64,000 bases of DNA from Sacculina carcini (Eukaryota; Arthropoda; Thecostraca; Sacculinidae). Below are positions 31,001 through 45,855 of this stretch, one piece after another (within the stretch, counting starts at the first letter, position 1; every line of letters starts with the position of its first letter). Below the pieces are notes generated by a model. It was given only the letters and a program-made list of their open reading frames with translations. It did not search any database and was not told the DNA's origin. Position numbers and translations under genes: made by a program. The DNA lies in NCBI GenBank assembly GCA_916048095.2, contig OU696573.1, positions 2,448,035-2,512,034 on the forward strand, given 5' to 3'.

Positions 31001-34000
31001 ATTGGTTCTTCAACTTTTTTTTCAGTGTTTGCATTTTGTACCTAATCAGCAATTTTCGCTTCCCCTGGAATCTTAGTAGCTACATGAAAATGTACTAACG
31101 ACGTAATACTATTTTTAATATTCTATATGCATTTAAACAGCTTCAAATTCCTTTACGACCAAAAATATTGTATGTATAAACAAAAAACTCTATTCGGTTT
31201 AAAATTTCATTATTGTTTTGTCTGCCAAGCACAGGAATCCTTGCGCCGTTAGGAACCAGACTCTCAACCCCGGTTAAGAACCGCTGGTGTAAAATGTTCG
31301 CTGTAATCTCTCAAACGGCTGTTATTAGTGCTCCCTGGCTATTGGTGTTGTTATTGCATTGCTTTCTAGCGGGACAGTGCTTGCGAGGGTGTTGCTTCGT
31401 GCGAGGGGGCCGTGTCAACACTCAGTTGTGTCTCTTGCTCCGGTCCCTCCCTGTTCTCGTGCAATGACGGTCAGTGTCTGCCGTCCGAGTACCGCTGCGA
31501 CGGCTTCACGCAGTGTTCCCAGCAAGAAGGTTAATTATTTATCAGCTTATTCAGCAATTAACAAGAAGCAAAAAGGTGAAGTTAAAAGGTAATTAAGCAA
31601 GAAGGTGAATTTATTGTCGGTTTATATGTTTCACTGTCTCTCTGCTTTATTCAGCAATTAACCAACAATATTTTGATTGATATGTTTATTTTTTTGTTGT
31701 CTGAAAAAAACGTATTTACAATACGATACTTTCTTTATAAATCTCGTTTTGACATGATTTGATGTACAAAAAATTCTACAATCGGAATTGAAGTTCAAAC
31801 ATTGAATCTAATGGTAAATTTTTTACTAGTTTATATATCTAATATTTCATTTTTTAATAGTTTATCAGGGTGACTTCAATTCGTGCTAATGTGTATACCA
31901 TTGTGTGATCCATCACTATTTGTGATGGATCATGCATTTTCCTTGTGCGTGTCTATGCGTCGGCTTATTGAGACGAGAGAAACTGTCCTCTTCTGGACGA
32001 GTGTCCTCGCGACTCTCCGTGTCAACACGTCTGCCTGGCAACCGACGACAACTCCACGCACAATGGTGACGTCATAGCCGGTGATGACGTCATACATTTG
32101 TGCGGCTGTCGTACAGGCTACAGTCTTCAGTCAGACGGTTTCAGGTAATTTATGTGTTTGTGTTTTTGTGTGTAATTAAACAATTTTTATACATTGCGCG
32201 CTACAGGTGTTTAAATAAATGAAAATGATATACAAAATATGTATATGTGTGTGTGTGTGTGTGTGTGTTTACGCGTATATTTATATTGCAGACGGTTTCA
32301 GGTAATTTATGTGTGTGTGTTTGTGTGTGTTTTGAATCAATTTGTATACATTGCACGCTACAGGTGTTTAAATAAATGAAAATGATATACAAAATATGTA
32401 TATATGTGTGTGTGTGTGTGTGTTTACGCGTATATTTATATTGCAGACGGTTTCAGGTAATGTGTGTGTGTGTTTGGATGTTTTTTTTATAAACAATTTG
32501 TATATATTGCGCTCTACAAGTGTTTAAATAAATGAAAATGATATACAAAATATGTATGTGTGTGTTTGTGTTTACGTGTGTTTATTTATATATGTTTGTG
32601 TGGTTGAATTTGTACGCGCTCATTTATATGTATGTGTGTGATTGTTTGTTCGTGTATGCGTGTGTGTCACAGTTGTGAACCGTGGAGTGCATGTGAGACA
32701 GACGCCATATGCAGTCAGCGATGTAGTGACGACACTAGCGGTGGCAGAGTCTCGTGCCATTGTGTCGGGGGATACTCGCTGCGGCCTGATCGTGTCAGCT
32801 GCGGCGCTTCGTCTCATCTGCGCCACCATCGCCGCCACCGCGCCACTCTTTTGTTGTCGCTCAGACATGCCATTCTTCAGGTCAGGCAGTATGTGTGTGT
32901 ATGTCTGTGTGTGTGTTGAACAATTTTCCAATATATTCGGCACAACATGTATATATATATACCGCAAAATCCCTATTTGAACTATCTATTTGAACGGTAC
33001 ATCCAATTTGATGAATTCTTCTTTTTTGTCAATAGCTATGACTGGCTGTTTTTATCAGTGAATTCGTGATTAATTACGAGTAATTAATCTGTATTGTTAA
33101 ATAAATAAATTGTGTATTTTGTTAAATAAATATGCATTTGTTACTTGGTTCTATTTTCATGCACGAAATTTACCGTATCCTTCCAAAATTATAGACCAGC
33201 TAGTCGAAAACTAGAGCGACATCATCTAATTGAACGACACTACAGGGGATAGTTTGAAAAATGGTGGTGTGTCGGTGTGTGTGTGCGTGTGTGTCGGTGT
33301 GTGTATGTTGATAGTTGAGCACGCGAGGCGAGTTGATCAGTGTGGTTCACAAGCACCTGGCCAACGCCGTTCACTTGGACTATCTGATTGCCGCAGATCT
33401 GCTATTTTGGACAGATACGGCGCACAACACCATCTACTCGTCGCGTCTCAATGGCTCCCACACAACCGGTACACGCTCTCATAATTTATCACTCTTTCCA
33501 AGTAATTTAGCTTAATTATACTTTTGTTGTGTAAACGAAATAATTGTATTATTTATGGATATTTGTCTAAATTTGTGTGTAAATATAATCTATGTTCTTT
33601 GATTTGATAAACAAATGGTATAATCTGAAAATAGTGATAATTGCAGACATAAAAATATGTATTTTTATAACAAGAATTAAATAGATTCGAAGTTATAAAA
33701 TGTGTTTACTTACTTGCGAATCTGTCAGAAATAACATCAAAACCGACGTCATATTGCGTGTATTACTGTATTAAGTTAATTTATTTTTTATCAATTTGTT
33801 TTTTTCTAATTCTGACCGATCTTGTGCCTGATTTGCATCAGCAATATTTTTGTATATTTGAGTTATTGGTGTTTATCGGCTGGCTTAATTTTTAGAATTC
33901 TTGAGCGCCACTAGGTTGTCTACTGCTTCGAATTAGACTGATACGCGCTATCCTAATATACAATTAAATTAGCTAAATTGTATAAATGAAATGGTTCTAT

Positions 34001-36437
34001 TATATATTTATAGTAGGCTAAATCCGTCTTTAAATCAAATGTTTATTCTGTAACAGTGGTTCCTAACCTGTTGGGAATTCCCCACTGGGGGGAATGGAAG
34101 AGTTGCTAAGCGGGAAGCTAAAGGTCGGACAGAACAGGACAACTATGTGTGTTTTTATCAATTCAAATTCGTTTATTTTTGTTTCTAATGACCTCTTGAT
34201 GTTTACTTTGATGCAACAACTGAATTTATTGAATTTATCAGCGCTGTTGTGTGGAAATTGACTATATGGCTTATTAAGAAGTGAAGGGAATCAGTGAAAA
34301 AAGGTTAAGAACCACTGATCTATAATATCAGTGTGTATGTGTGTGTGTATTTATCTGTTATAGCTCTATTCAGCTCGGGTTTATTTGAGCCGTCTGGTCT
34401 AGCCGTCGACTGGCAGCATTCGCTGTTGTACTGGACCGACGCCAAACACCACGCCATAATTGTCTCGTCGCTCGACGGCTCTGTCAGACACTCACTGCGT
34501 GTTCGTCGCCGACGCGGCGCAAACGACGACGACGACAGAAATGATAGTGATGGACAAAATAGTCATGAAGTGATACGCTCACCGCGCGCTATAGCCTTGT
34601 ACCCGTCGCGTGCACTCGTTTTTTGGACTCAAGTCGGTGAGTTCGACTTCAACACACCTGTGTATGTGTATGCGTGTGTGTGTGTGATATGGATGTGTAA
34701 TAATGCATGTGCGTGTGTATGCGTATATGTATATATGTGTGATTTATGGGTATATATGTGAGCGTATGTGCTTATGTATGTGAGTATTTGTATATGTATG
34801 TATGTGTATATGAAATCTAAGTTATATATACACATTTGGTCGTGCAATATATCCCCATATCTGTTGTTGTTGGTTATTTAGGCGTGTATGTGTGTTGTTG
34901 TTGGTTATTTAGGCGTGTATGTCTGTTGTTGTTGGTTATTTAGGCGTGTGTATGTCTGTTGTTGTTGGTTATTTAGGCGTGTATGTGTGTTGTTGTTGGT
35001 TATTTAGGCGTGTATGTCTGTTGTTGTTGGTTATTTAGGCGTGTGTCTGTTGTTGGTTATTATATAGGCGTATCTGTTGTTGTTGGTTATTTAGGCGTGT
35101 GTATGTCTGTTGTTGGTGGTTATTATTTAGGCGTGTATGTCTGTTGTTGCTGGTTATTTAGGCGTGTGTCTGTTGTTGGTTATTATATAGGCGTATCTGT
35201 TGTTGTTGGTTATTTAGGCGTGTGTATGTCTGTTGTTGGTGGTTATCATTTAGGCGTGTATGTGTGTTGGTGGTGGTTATTTAGGCGTGTATGTGTGTTG
35301 TTGTTGGTTATTTAGGCGTGTATGTGTGTTGTTGTTGGTTATTTAGGCGTGTATGTGTGTTGTTGTTGGTTATTTAGGCGGCGGAGGCAGTGTGCACCGC
35401 TGTGACGGCGACGGCGGCAATTGGCGGCGCATTGTAGACGAACGTGGCGCAGTGTGGCCGAACGGCGTCACCGTCGACTACGGCAGTGAGCGTGTGTACT
35501 GGACTGACGCCGGACTTCATGCTGTCTGGTCCTCCAGACTCGACGGCTCACTACGCAGGAAGGTGTGAGATACATACATACACATAGACACACACACACA
35601 CACACTTACATACGCACATATACACACACACACATAAACATGTACACTTTAGACATATACTCACACACACGCACAAACAAATATAGACACATACACACGC
35701 ACAAACACAGACATACACGCACACATGTACACTTTAGACATATACTCACACACACGCACACACAAATATAGACACACACACACACAAACACACACAAACA
35801 CACACAAACACATGAACATATGCATGGTTAACTGTCATTTGGGAGATATTACAAGTCCAGTATACACTTGAGAGAGCTATGCTGTACTCATATAGCGTGG
35901 TTTTATTGTGTATATTGTATTTAATATATTGTTTATATTGTAAAATTGTACTCTTAATTCCCAATTGGTGCGTACAGGAGGGGTAGTCAAGTGTGGAAAA
36001 TAAAGGTCGGACAGAACAGGACAAATGTGTGTGTGTGTGTGTGTGTGCATTTTATCAATCCGAATTTGTTTATTTAATTTTGCGGCATTTAATTTTGCGG
36101 AACAATTGAATTTATTGGATTTATCAGCACTGTTGTGGGAAATGAAGAGTTGGCTCATTGAGTGAGAAATGGTTGAATCAGAGAAAAAAGCTTACACAAC
36201 ACCTATCAATACCAAATATATGTTGTAATTTTGTTGCAATTTATCACGAATTTAACACATTTGTGGCGTTTGCGTTCAATAGTGCCGCTTTCAATATAAG
36301 ATTTATCTTAGTAAGCTCTACAATATCTGCCTGTCTGTCTCTCTGTGTGTATGTGTGTATGTGTGTGTGTATATGTGCGTACATTCCTCCCTTCTCGTGC
36401 GAAATATACATCTATGTGGGTAGTTGACACTGCATGT

Positions 36438-36472
<35 letters not shown>

Positions 36473-39400
36473 TTGGCGAATGCGAAACATCGGTTCGCAT
36501 GGGAAATGCGCGTCAATAGTGAAGTAAATTGTGTGTGCTCGGTTTAACGCTGTCTCGTTGGCACATACACACATACACACACGCACATACACATACACAG
36601 GGACATACGATGACACATTGCGTATGCGTTTGCTTGTGTGTCTGTGTGCACGTGGGTGGCATACGACAGCCTGCGTATATACTGTGTGATAGTGGAACGG
36701 ATATGGCAGTTTGCAGTCTGGCTATGTTTCTTATCTCTGTACGCCCACACACACACACGCACACACACACACACACAAACACACATACGCGTGTTTTATA
36801 CAGCTTATAAACACGGACTTGTGTTTGCGTTTGGCTAGTATTTCGTTGTCGGTTGTGAATTGTTGCTGTGTGTGTGTGCGCGCATGTATATGTGTGTGTG
36901 TGTGCGTCGTTTTTGTATTGAGTGCGTTTTCGAGTTGCAAATTCAGCGAAATCTACGCAGAGCGTTGCCAAACACTGAGGCGCTGTGTGTGTGTTTGTAT
37001 TTGTGTGTGTGCGTGTGTGTTTGTTTGTGCGTGTGTGTGTGTGTGTGGTTTTATAGCGCCTGTGAGATGCTTCGCTATATATTGTCACTGCAGTTTTGGG
37101 CTGCAATAATTTGTCGCTGGACCAGTGGCGTTACCAGGATTTCTTCAATGGGGGCTTGGCGCCTCATAGGGTGGTCATATTTCTAGTGTCTACGTGAATG
37201 AGGACACTTTTGTGCACGCGCGAAAAATTGAGGTTTTCATGGAAAAATTGACCTTGTTATAAACCCATGACAAATGTTTTGATTAAGGTTTTTCAAGCCA
37301 CGGATCAAACCATTATACACTCGCTGAGGGAACATATCGAATTTAACTACTCTGACTATATATACCCCGGACATTTAAAGCATTTAACAAAAAGAACCCT
37401 GACATGCTGGACAGCCCCAAAAAGGAGCATCTCTGGTAAAAAGAGGACATATGGTCACCCTGCTGAACATGAGCAACTACACTTCAAATGTTCATAGTCA
37501 GGAATATTGCAGGGGGAGGCTTGAGACATTTTTGGGGTTTCAAGCCTCCCTGCCCCCCTCCCCCCTGGCGCCGCCACTGCGCTGGATGATATTAGTTGTG
37601 TTTGTTATTTATTATTATTATTAATTGTAGGCAAGTCCAGTAGCATGGGAAGAGAGCAAGTGCACTATTACCACCGTGCGGTGGCCTCATATACAGGAAG
37701 CGCCCAAAATATGTAGATAGAAAAAGAGTTCGAAAAGTAAATGCTTTAGTCAGTAAGAGGAGAGCTGATGAAGAAAGAAGCAAAATACACGATCACTGGC
37801 GGATCCAGGGGGAGTTTAGGGAGCTGAAGCCCCCCCCCGCCCAAATGTTTTCATCAACTCCTCATAACCCTTCACTAAAGGTGGTGAAGAAAAATATTTT
37901 TCTCTTAGCATTTATTGAGATGATTTATTGATATTGATGCATGTACATGAATGATCGCCCTAAGATTCAGCCCCTCCTAAAATTAATTCAGCCCCTCCCA
38001 AAATTGCACTCTGGATCCGCCACTGTACACGACAAATAAAGTAAAGTTTTCAAATCAAAAGTCTAAATTAAAGTGTATATATACGATTGTTCATTAGACT
38101 GGTTAAGATAATATAGTGCCGCAAAAATAAACCAGAAATGTATAGTGTTATTCTGGCTATTTTTCAGTGTTTGTTTGGTTTAAACCATTTGGTTTAAACC
38201 ATGGTTCAAACCAAGTGGCTTTTTAAAAAAACAATTTTTTTTAAATAGTTTTTTTTGACAGAAATTAATTTTCTCATAAAGGAATGATCAAATATTTTCA
38301 GAATTACTGAATGAGTTCATTAATACAGTTTTAAATCTTGATAAATATTACTTTTTGGCATGATTTTATGGGTTTGCACGATATGGCTCCTATGGCTTTT
38401 ATGGGGTTGCACGATACAATCGTTTTTTTATTTGTGTGTGCAAAGTGTAAAAAACCCAAAAAACATGTTTTTTGGCTTTTCTAAAAAAACGTGGTTTTTG
38501 TTTGTTTTTTTAAACCGTCTTTTTTCAAACCCTGTTATTTTTGTACGAGTTATTGTTGCGAAATGTTCCTGTTTGAATATTTGACATGTTCGTGGCTTGC
38601 CTCTTCAACTGGGATTGTTTTCGACTCACCGGTGTTTGTTTCGGCCAAACAACGTCGATCAAATCTGGCTGTGTCGGTTGTTTGTCGATGTATTTGTGCG
38701 CTTTCAATTTCGATTTGTCCACACATCACAACCAGTCAACATTTGTCGTCGCTGAATTTGTCACGACAGATGGGTGGGAAGCGTATGCTCCTATCCAACG
38801 ACCTAGTGTTCGACAAATCCTCAATCTTTACGATGTAATATTTTTCCTGAAGTACATTCCGCGTAGAATGCCGCACCAATTGCGTTGCTTTTGTACGAAA
38901 AAGTGTTTGATATTTAACTTCAATGCCTCTTGCCACCGTCTGAGTCAGTGGATCTCAACCTGTGGTACACGTACCACTAGTGTTACGCGAGGACCTTCCT
39001 GGTGATACGCGAACACTTCTTGGGTTATGAACAATTGTACCAGGGCATGATTTCCGATAAGCTGGGAGCAAAGTAATGTCCCCAATTGACCAGCTGGTGG
39101 AGAATAAGCAGATACAGTCCTCGCATTGAGTTGTTTTATCAGTTGATTTGTGTGTTCTACTTGTACAATTATGTAAATATAGCGATATCTGATTGAACTG
39201 AGTCTCCCTGGAACCAGATCACAAGAAGGTTGAGAACCACTGATCTATGCTGTTTGAATCTAGAGCAGCGTAGCTGGAGTTTTCCTGCGTCGGTGTATAT
39301 CACGTATTCTTCATCACGTTACGTGTGTGTGTGTGTGTGTTCATGATAACATTTATGTATGTCCAGGTGGTGGGGCCTGTTCCACACCCCTATTCTATCT

Positions 39401-42400
39401 CTGTGTTCGACGACTTGGTGTATTGGACCGACTGGAAACTGTCGGCGCTACACTCAGCCTCATGGCGACGTGGTATCATTGCATATTGTAGACAGTGCAT
39501 GTGCACGTGTGTGCTATGTGTGCTATGTGGTGTGTAGTTTCGTGAATTCAGCCAGACACCATTCTTTAGTCGTTGCATATTCCATGTTGGAATCAGTGGC
39601 GGTGCCAGGATTTTTACGGCGGGGGCTGAAGCGATACTATTGATAAAGATACGGGGGCTTGGCGAAAGATGAGGAACTACAATCCAAATATTCATGATCA
39701 GGTCAAATATTTTTAGAGACTGTAGCTCCTCCAAGCCTCCTACTTGGTGTCGCCACTGGTTGAAAATATTTGACTTCGTATCAGCTTCAGTGTACTTTTA
39801 GACGAATCACACAACATGGAGCTCCTACGCCAGGGGTCTCAAACTCAAATGGACCATTTTATGAAGCAGAAATGTCATGTGGGCTTCCTCTATAGCAAAA
39901 TACACCGTTCACTTTCAATTTGTATAATTAATCAATCTACAAATGTAATAGTAATGTATAATATTAAAGTTTATTATGCGGTAAATGTTAATTTATCATA
40001 TTTTGTTTGCTTTCTCAATTGTATTGATGGGCCGCATGTTTGAGACCCTTTTTTGATCTACACTAAGCGTTTTCTGTTTTTATTGTTGCAACATGTCTCA
40101 CTTGAATTCCCGTTTTATTTTCCAGATCTTAATTCATTTAATTATATTCTCTGTCTGTTTTTTCTATATTTCTCTGAACGTATTGGATGCTGTATTTGCA
40201 TGTTTTTTGCATATGAATGAATAATTCATTATGAATCGTCTATTTATTTAATTATTGTGACTCTTCTGTTCAAGTTTAATTGATTTCTTGAGCATGTGCA
40301 TATGGCAAATTGTAATTTTTTTTCACGATTGTTCATCCTAATATGGCTGTTTTCAATTTGTGTTTCGATTAATTGTATTGTGTGATTTTATTTTTGCATG
40401 CTAAGTATTTTCACAATTATTTATTGTATTTGCATTTTATAAGCCATTGCGGCTGGTTCTCCAACACATTGAGATGTTTTTCGTCTGTAATTTATCTCAA
40501 ATTTTTTATTCCCTATTTCTTGCATGAAAAACATTTTATTTTACATTATTTATTCTATTTTTATCTCATGAATAATTTATGCTTTTGTGTGAATTTGCAA
40601 TACATTTCAATATCAAGTAAAAACATTCACTCTTATTTGTCTTTTTCTGCTTACGTCATCTTCTAATCGTATGTTTGCTCGTCGCTTATTTTCCGCTTGT
40701 TCCGTGCAGATGGCGCTGTGAGCACTCTTCGTTCCAGTCTCGACCAGCCCATGGAGGTGCGTATACTGCACCCGCTCCGCCAGCCCACCGATACTTTGCG
40801 GCGGTGTGCGCCAGCCAGCGGCGCCAGGTGTTCGCATCTGTGCGTGCCCCGTGCTCAAGGACATCGCTGTGTGTGTCCTGACGGCCTACATATGAAGACA
40901 GACAGGTGACGCCGGCTCTGTCTGAAATTCCTCCTGTGTTTTTAGCGTCGGCCTTCACCAGCAAAATATTATTATTAAAACATGGGTTTAACGCAGGATT
41001 TTCCGCATGTGGTCATATTAAACGTTTGTTTGTGTGTGGTGTATGTGTTTATTTGTTTAGGTGTGTATGTATTTGAATGTTTGGGTGTGTCTGTGTATGT
41101 TTGTGTGTGCATATGTCTGTTTGTTTGCTCGTCTGTGTATGTGTGTGCTCGTCTGTGTATGTGTTTGTGTATGTGGCAGTGTGTCGCAATGTGAAGTTCT
41201 TCCTCGGGCGGCAGTATTGGCCGCGGTGGCTGGCGGCATATACATGCTGCCTATCACCAACTCTTCTTCATCATCATCACCAACATCATCATCGTCGGCT
41301 TGGACAGCTTCAACCGCCGTGCCGCTGCAGCTGCCTGAAATTCGGCGGCCAGTAGCTGTTGATTGCGACGCACTCGGCCAGTTGTTCTGGGCAGACAGCG
41401 GTGGCGGTGGTGGTGGGCGTTCACTGCTGGCCACTAGTCGCTGGGATGGAAGTCGAGCCTCGGTGTTGGCTGATACCAATCTCGGTACGACACAGCATAT
41501 CTCCGTTAATGGTTAAACACGGGAAGAAATCCAAGCTTATGAACACACACAGGTGTGCTCCGTGCAGCTCGCTGCCACCGCAGAACCGACCCTCTCCACG
41601 CTATGACGCCACAAGGACGGAAGACGTATTAGAGAGGGTAACGTCCCCAGAATGCATGGCACAACACATGACTGATATCTGGTACCATCATTTACTGCTG
41701 GGTGGACAGGGGCTGTGGGATTGTAGAATTCGCCCAAGAAATTCTACTCCGCCGGGTTTCGAACCACGGACCTCCCGCTTATGAGGCAGGTGTGCTAACC
41801 ACTACACCACGGAGTCCACCAGTCAGGGCCATCGGAGAAACGATAATCTTCGGTTTTTGGTGTTCTATTATTTTGAACCTTATCGGTTGATTATTCTACA
41901 GTTGTCAGTCAAATTTATACTCAACCCTCGTCCGTAAGCTCGTTGATTTACAATGTTTATCCCATTGAGGCCGAGATTATGAACGAGTCAGTTTATGATA
42001 CGTTTCGTGCGGTTACGCTACGCTCGGCTTATATAGTGTATTATATTTAGTTTGATTGGTTAATTGTCTTCAATTCTATCGATCCATCATTGCCATTTGA
42101 TTGGTGAATCATCCTTAATTGGATTGGTCAATCCTTAATTCTTAACCCTCAATTGGTGCATTGATATCATTATAGCAGGCATATGTCGTGCATATACTCA
42201 GCTTGTATTGCGTGACACATCATCTGTTTCACTGCTTGTGTACGTGTTGTTTGCGTTGCTTTTTTGTCCGTCTAAATGACGCTTTGCTGTCAGGAACGAT
42301 TTCATTGCTGGTAAATTGAAATATCGTAGATCACGGTCATTAAGCGCATATTTTATATTCAAAAATCTACTCCAAATCTTCCATGGTGGGATAAAAATCA

Positions 42401-45400
42401 GTTTACTAAAGTTTTATTTATCCAAAAGGCATATGAATTATGTCATTGTTAGTACAGTACAAAATGTGCCATAGCTTGATGAAAAACGTAAACTTACACG
42501 TAAATGATAGAAAAGGACGATATTTCACATATAGTATATGTGTAACAAACAGAGCATTTGTAAAATACTACCGGAGAAAAGTTCAAATTTTGGCTGGGAT
42601 TATTGGAGCGTACTACTAAACACCTAGTATTTCAGGCCTGAAAAGTGTCATGGGCTTAATGACCGGCATCTACGATATGTAGACTTGCACATCTACTGTG
42701 TCACGTGTAGGCAACGTGACGGGTCTAGCTGTCGACTGGCTGAATGAGAAGCTGTACTGGGTGGACGCCGGGCTACATCGACTGGAGGTGCTCGCCACCG
42801 ACTCGCTCGTGCGTCTGGCTTTGATCACACGCCACCTTCACCAGCCATCAGCCATTGCTGTCTGGCCTCCGGGTTAGTGGGCGTGGCTAAATCAGTGATT
42901 GTTGACATGTGTCAGTGTTCGCACCCCACTGGATTTATACGAGTAGATATATTCGAAAAAGGTACAAGTATAAACGACGTAATATCTCTTCACACGCTGT
43001 TTAAGAGGCTTAAACAAACAGTTTCTTCCATGCTTTTTTTCTTTAATTTTCCGCGGGATTTCTCGCGCCCTTTATTAGCCAGACTTTCACCCCTAGGCCA
43101 GTGATTCCAACCGGTGTGCCGCGGCACCAAAGGGTGCCGCAAGATCTTTTGAGGGTGCCGACAAAATTCATGGGAAAAATGACATCTTTGTATTATAATA
43201 CCGTTTTTGTAATAGCAGGATCAGTGTAAATACAAGTTTCATATCTATCTCGTATAATGTGTTGTTACACCGATGCAAAATGTCCAAATAATTTTTTTAA
43301 AATATAAACAACGGTATTTTTAAATATTTACTTCCTTATAAAGGTTCCGGTAACTTTTGAAAGGCCTACCAAGGGTGCCGCATACTAGAAAGGTTGGGAA
43401 CCATTGCCCTAGATGTACAAGCACCCCCGGCTGAGAAACCCTGTACTAGATTCTGCACGCGAATTACAAATACATTGTGATATAGATAAGATATTTTCGC
43501 TTGTATACTCTACGATTTTGTCTCTTCTAATTTGTGTGTGTGTGTGTGTTACCAGCTGGTTGGATGTTTTGGAGTCAGCTGGCGGTGGACAGCGACGGCG
43601 GCGGTGGAGGCTACATCGAGACGGCCCAGATGAACGGCGTTGGCAGGCGCGTGGTGGTGGCGGACGCCGGCACTCCTGTGGCTCTGGCGGTCGACTCTGT
43701 GGCCGCCATTCTGTTCTGGTGCGACACTTACACAGGTCGGCTTGCAACAATAAACACCGTGCGACAGTGTGCAATCACGGACCTGCTAGAATTGCCCGCA
43801 CGTAGGACAAGTCTGCCAATCTGCATGATATCAGCCATACACTTCATTCTGCTGTGTCTTAATGAATGCGTTGATAAAGAAAGCTGATATACACCGTTTG
43901 AGCTCAAAGAGACACAAACCGCGTCTTTTTAGATGATTCTTGTGTTCGGATTGTGTAAATAGCGGTTATAAAAACTCATCGCATGAACAAATTATGATAA
44001 CTTTCATTTCCAGATTTCATGTTATTGGTTGAACCAGACCTAGAAGCTCAGATAACTACTTCCAAAACCAGGAAATATACATTCATGGAATACTTTCATT
44101 GTATACTTCCTGATTCGGGTTCTAACAACTTTGAATTTGTGTAATTGAACATTTTTCGTCTGCACCTGCCATGTGTATGTGTGTGTATACTCGTGTGTGC
44201 TTGTGGACAGACTCGATTGGTAGAGCCGGCTTGTCACGTGACGGTCACGTGACCTGGCTGAGACGGGGCGCCAGCTTGGCTCCGCAGCACCGTCCTGTAT
44301 CATTGACTGTGGTCGACTCGGTCGTGTACTACGGCGATTCAGTAAGCGGCCGTGTGCTGCTGTGGTCGCCGCTTGAGCCCACAGCGGGAAACAACACCAG
44401 TGAATACGACACTCTTGACTCTGACATTATTTGCTATAATTAACCATAATAATATTAACCAATTACCTCATATATTCCTCTTATAATTACCTCTTCTATT
44501 TAATAGTTTTTTTTCTATATTAACACATGTTTATTCAGTAGGCTATATTTATGAGGGACATTTCTTTGATATCAACTCAATATTATAAAATGATTTAAAT
44601 TAATTGACTCGCTAGCTTGAAAATATCAAAGTTGTTGTGCTCAATTTAATTATGGGAGGCAATGGCTAATATATAACTGTATTTTTCGTACGATAAGTCG
44701 CACATATAATCTGCATATACGCTTTAGTTTTTTTGTACGTATGTTGTCTATTGTTTCAAGTGAACACAATCTGTAGTAATAGCTCATATATTGAAAAAAA
44801 GTCTGGAATATCAGATTTTTTAACTTAGTTTCGTATTCTGCTTAATGTTTTACATATGAAAATATGCGCTTTGATAAAAAATTCCCTAATAAATCGCAAT
44901 GCAGTGAAAGTAAAGCAGAGTCCATATCGTGCCGAATTTTCAGTTTCCACTTATCCCGGTTGTATTGTGTATATTAATGTGATTGATTGATTTCTGGGAA
45001 ATATCAGAAAGTTCAGTGAATGCTTCTATTGTGTAGTTACACCACAAAAGTGTATGCGTATTCATATTACCTGCGTGTGTTGGTTATACAAGTGTTATGG
45101 ATGTTTTCAAATACTCTAGACCAGTGGTTCCCAACCAGGGGGTAATTTACCCCCTGGGGTAATTTAGCAATTGTTCGGGGGTAATGTAGGGGTGACAGGT
45201 AAATGTTAAGAATTCTGAAATTCAAAAAAACATTGCGGTACCTTGTATTGGGATAAATGTTAACTTAGCATATTATGTTTATTGTTTGCATTGTGTGGAT
45301 ATTGTATTCCTCATATGGCGTCTTATATGTAGTTAGCCATATAGTTTAGCCATATATATCAATGTTGACAACATTTTGTGAAAGGGGAAACATGCTTAAT

Positions 45401-45773
45401 ATGGGATGCTAAATTGGGTAACAAGCTGAAAAAGGTTGGGAACTACTGCTCTAGACGTTTGCGATTGGAGAGCGTGTTAGTAGCTGATTTTTAATCAATA
45501 TTTATTTTGTGGCGGGTCGCAGACTTTCTCGCAGAATTGCCTGCAATAACTGCCGGAGTGCCAATGGTGTTGGCGGCATTATCGGCGCGCGAGCGTCGCT
45601 GGAAACAACACGATACACACACCAACGGCTCGCACCCTGCAGACGCCCATGTGACTCACGACCGGCTCTCACACGGCTGTCTGCATGACAACGGAGGCTG
45701 TTCGCATCTGTGTCTGTTGTCTGTCGAGGACAAGCCCAGCTGTCACTGTGCCACAGGCGAGTCAATGTCTCTC

Positions 45774-45855
<82 letters not shown>

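Noticed and set aside
34983..35315. 110-residue open frame with repeats of VVGYLGVYVC
   Set aside because: It is the translation of the intronic acceptor minisatellite, without upstream exon support.
34861..35377. CRISPR-like array (regular short repeats)
   Set aside because: Units are contiguous with no unique spacers and the context is a eukaryotic intron; it is a minisatellite.
41747..41817. A functional tRNA-Met gene on the minus strand
   Set aside because: The cloverleaf stems are imperfect, and the sequence continues into a body shared with 12533-12829, so it is a SINE head.
43736..43801. Extension of LRP4 exon 17 to a donor at 43802
   Set aside because: Phase also fits, but stopping at 43735 joins CDTYTG to DSIGRAGL, the expected propeller sequence (D-x-I-x-R-A-x-L), whereas the extension inserts unrelated residues.
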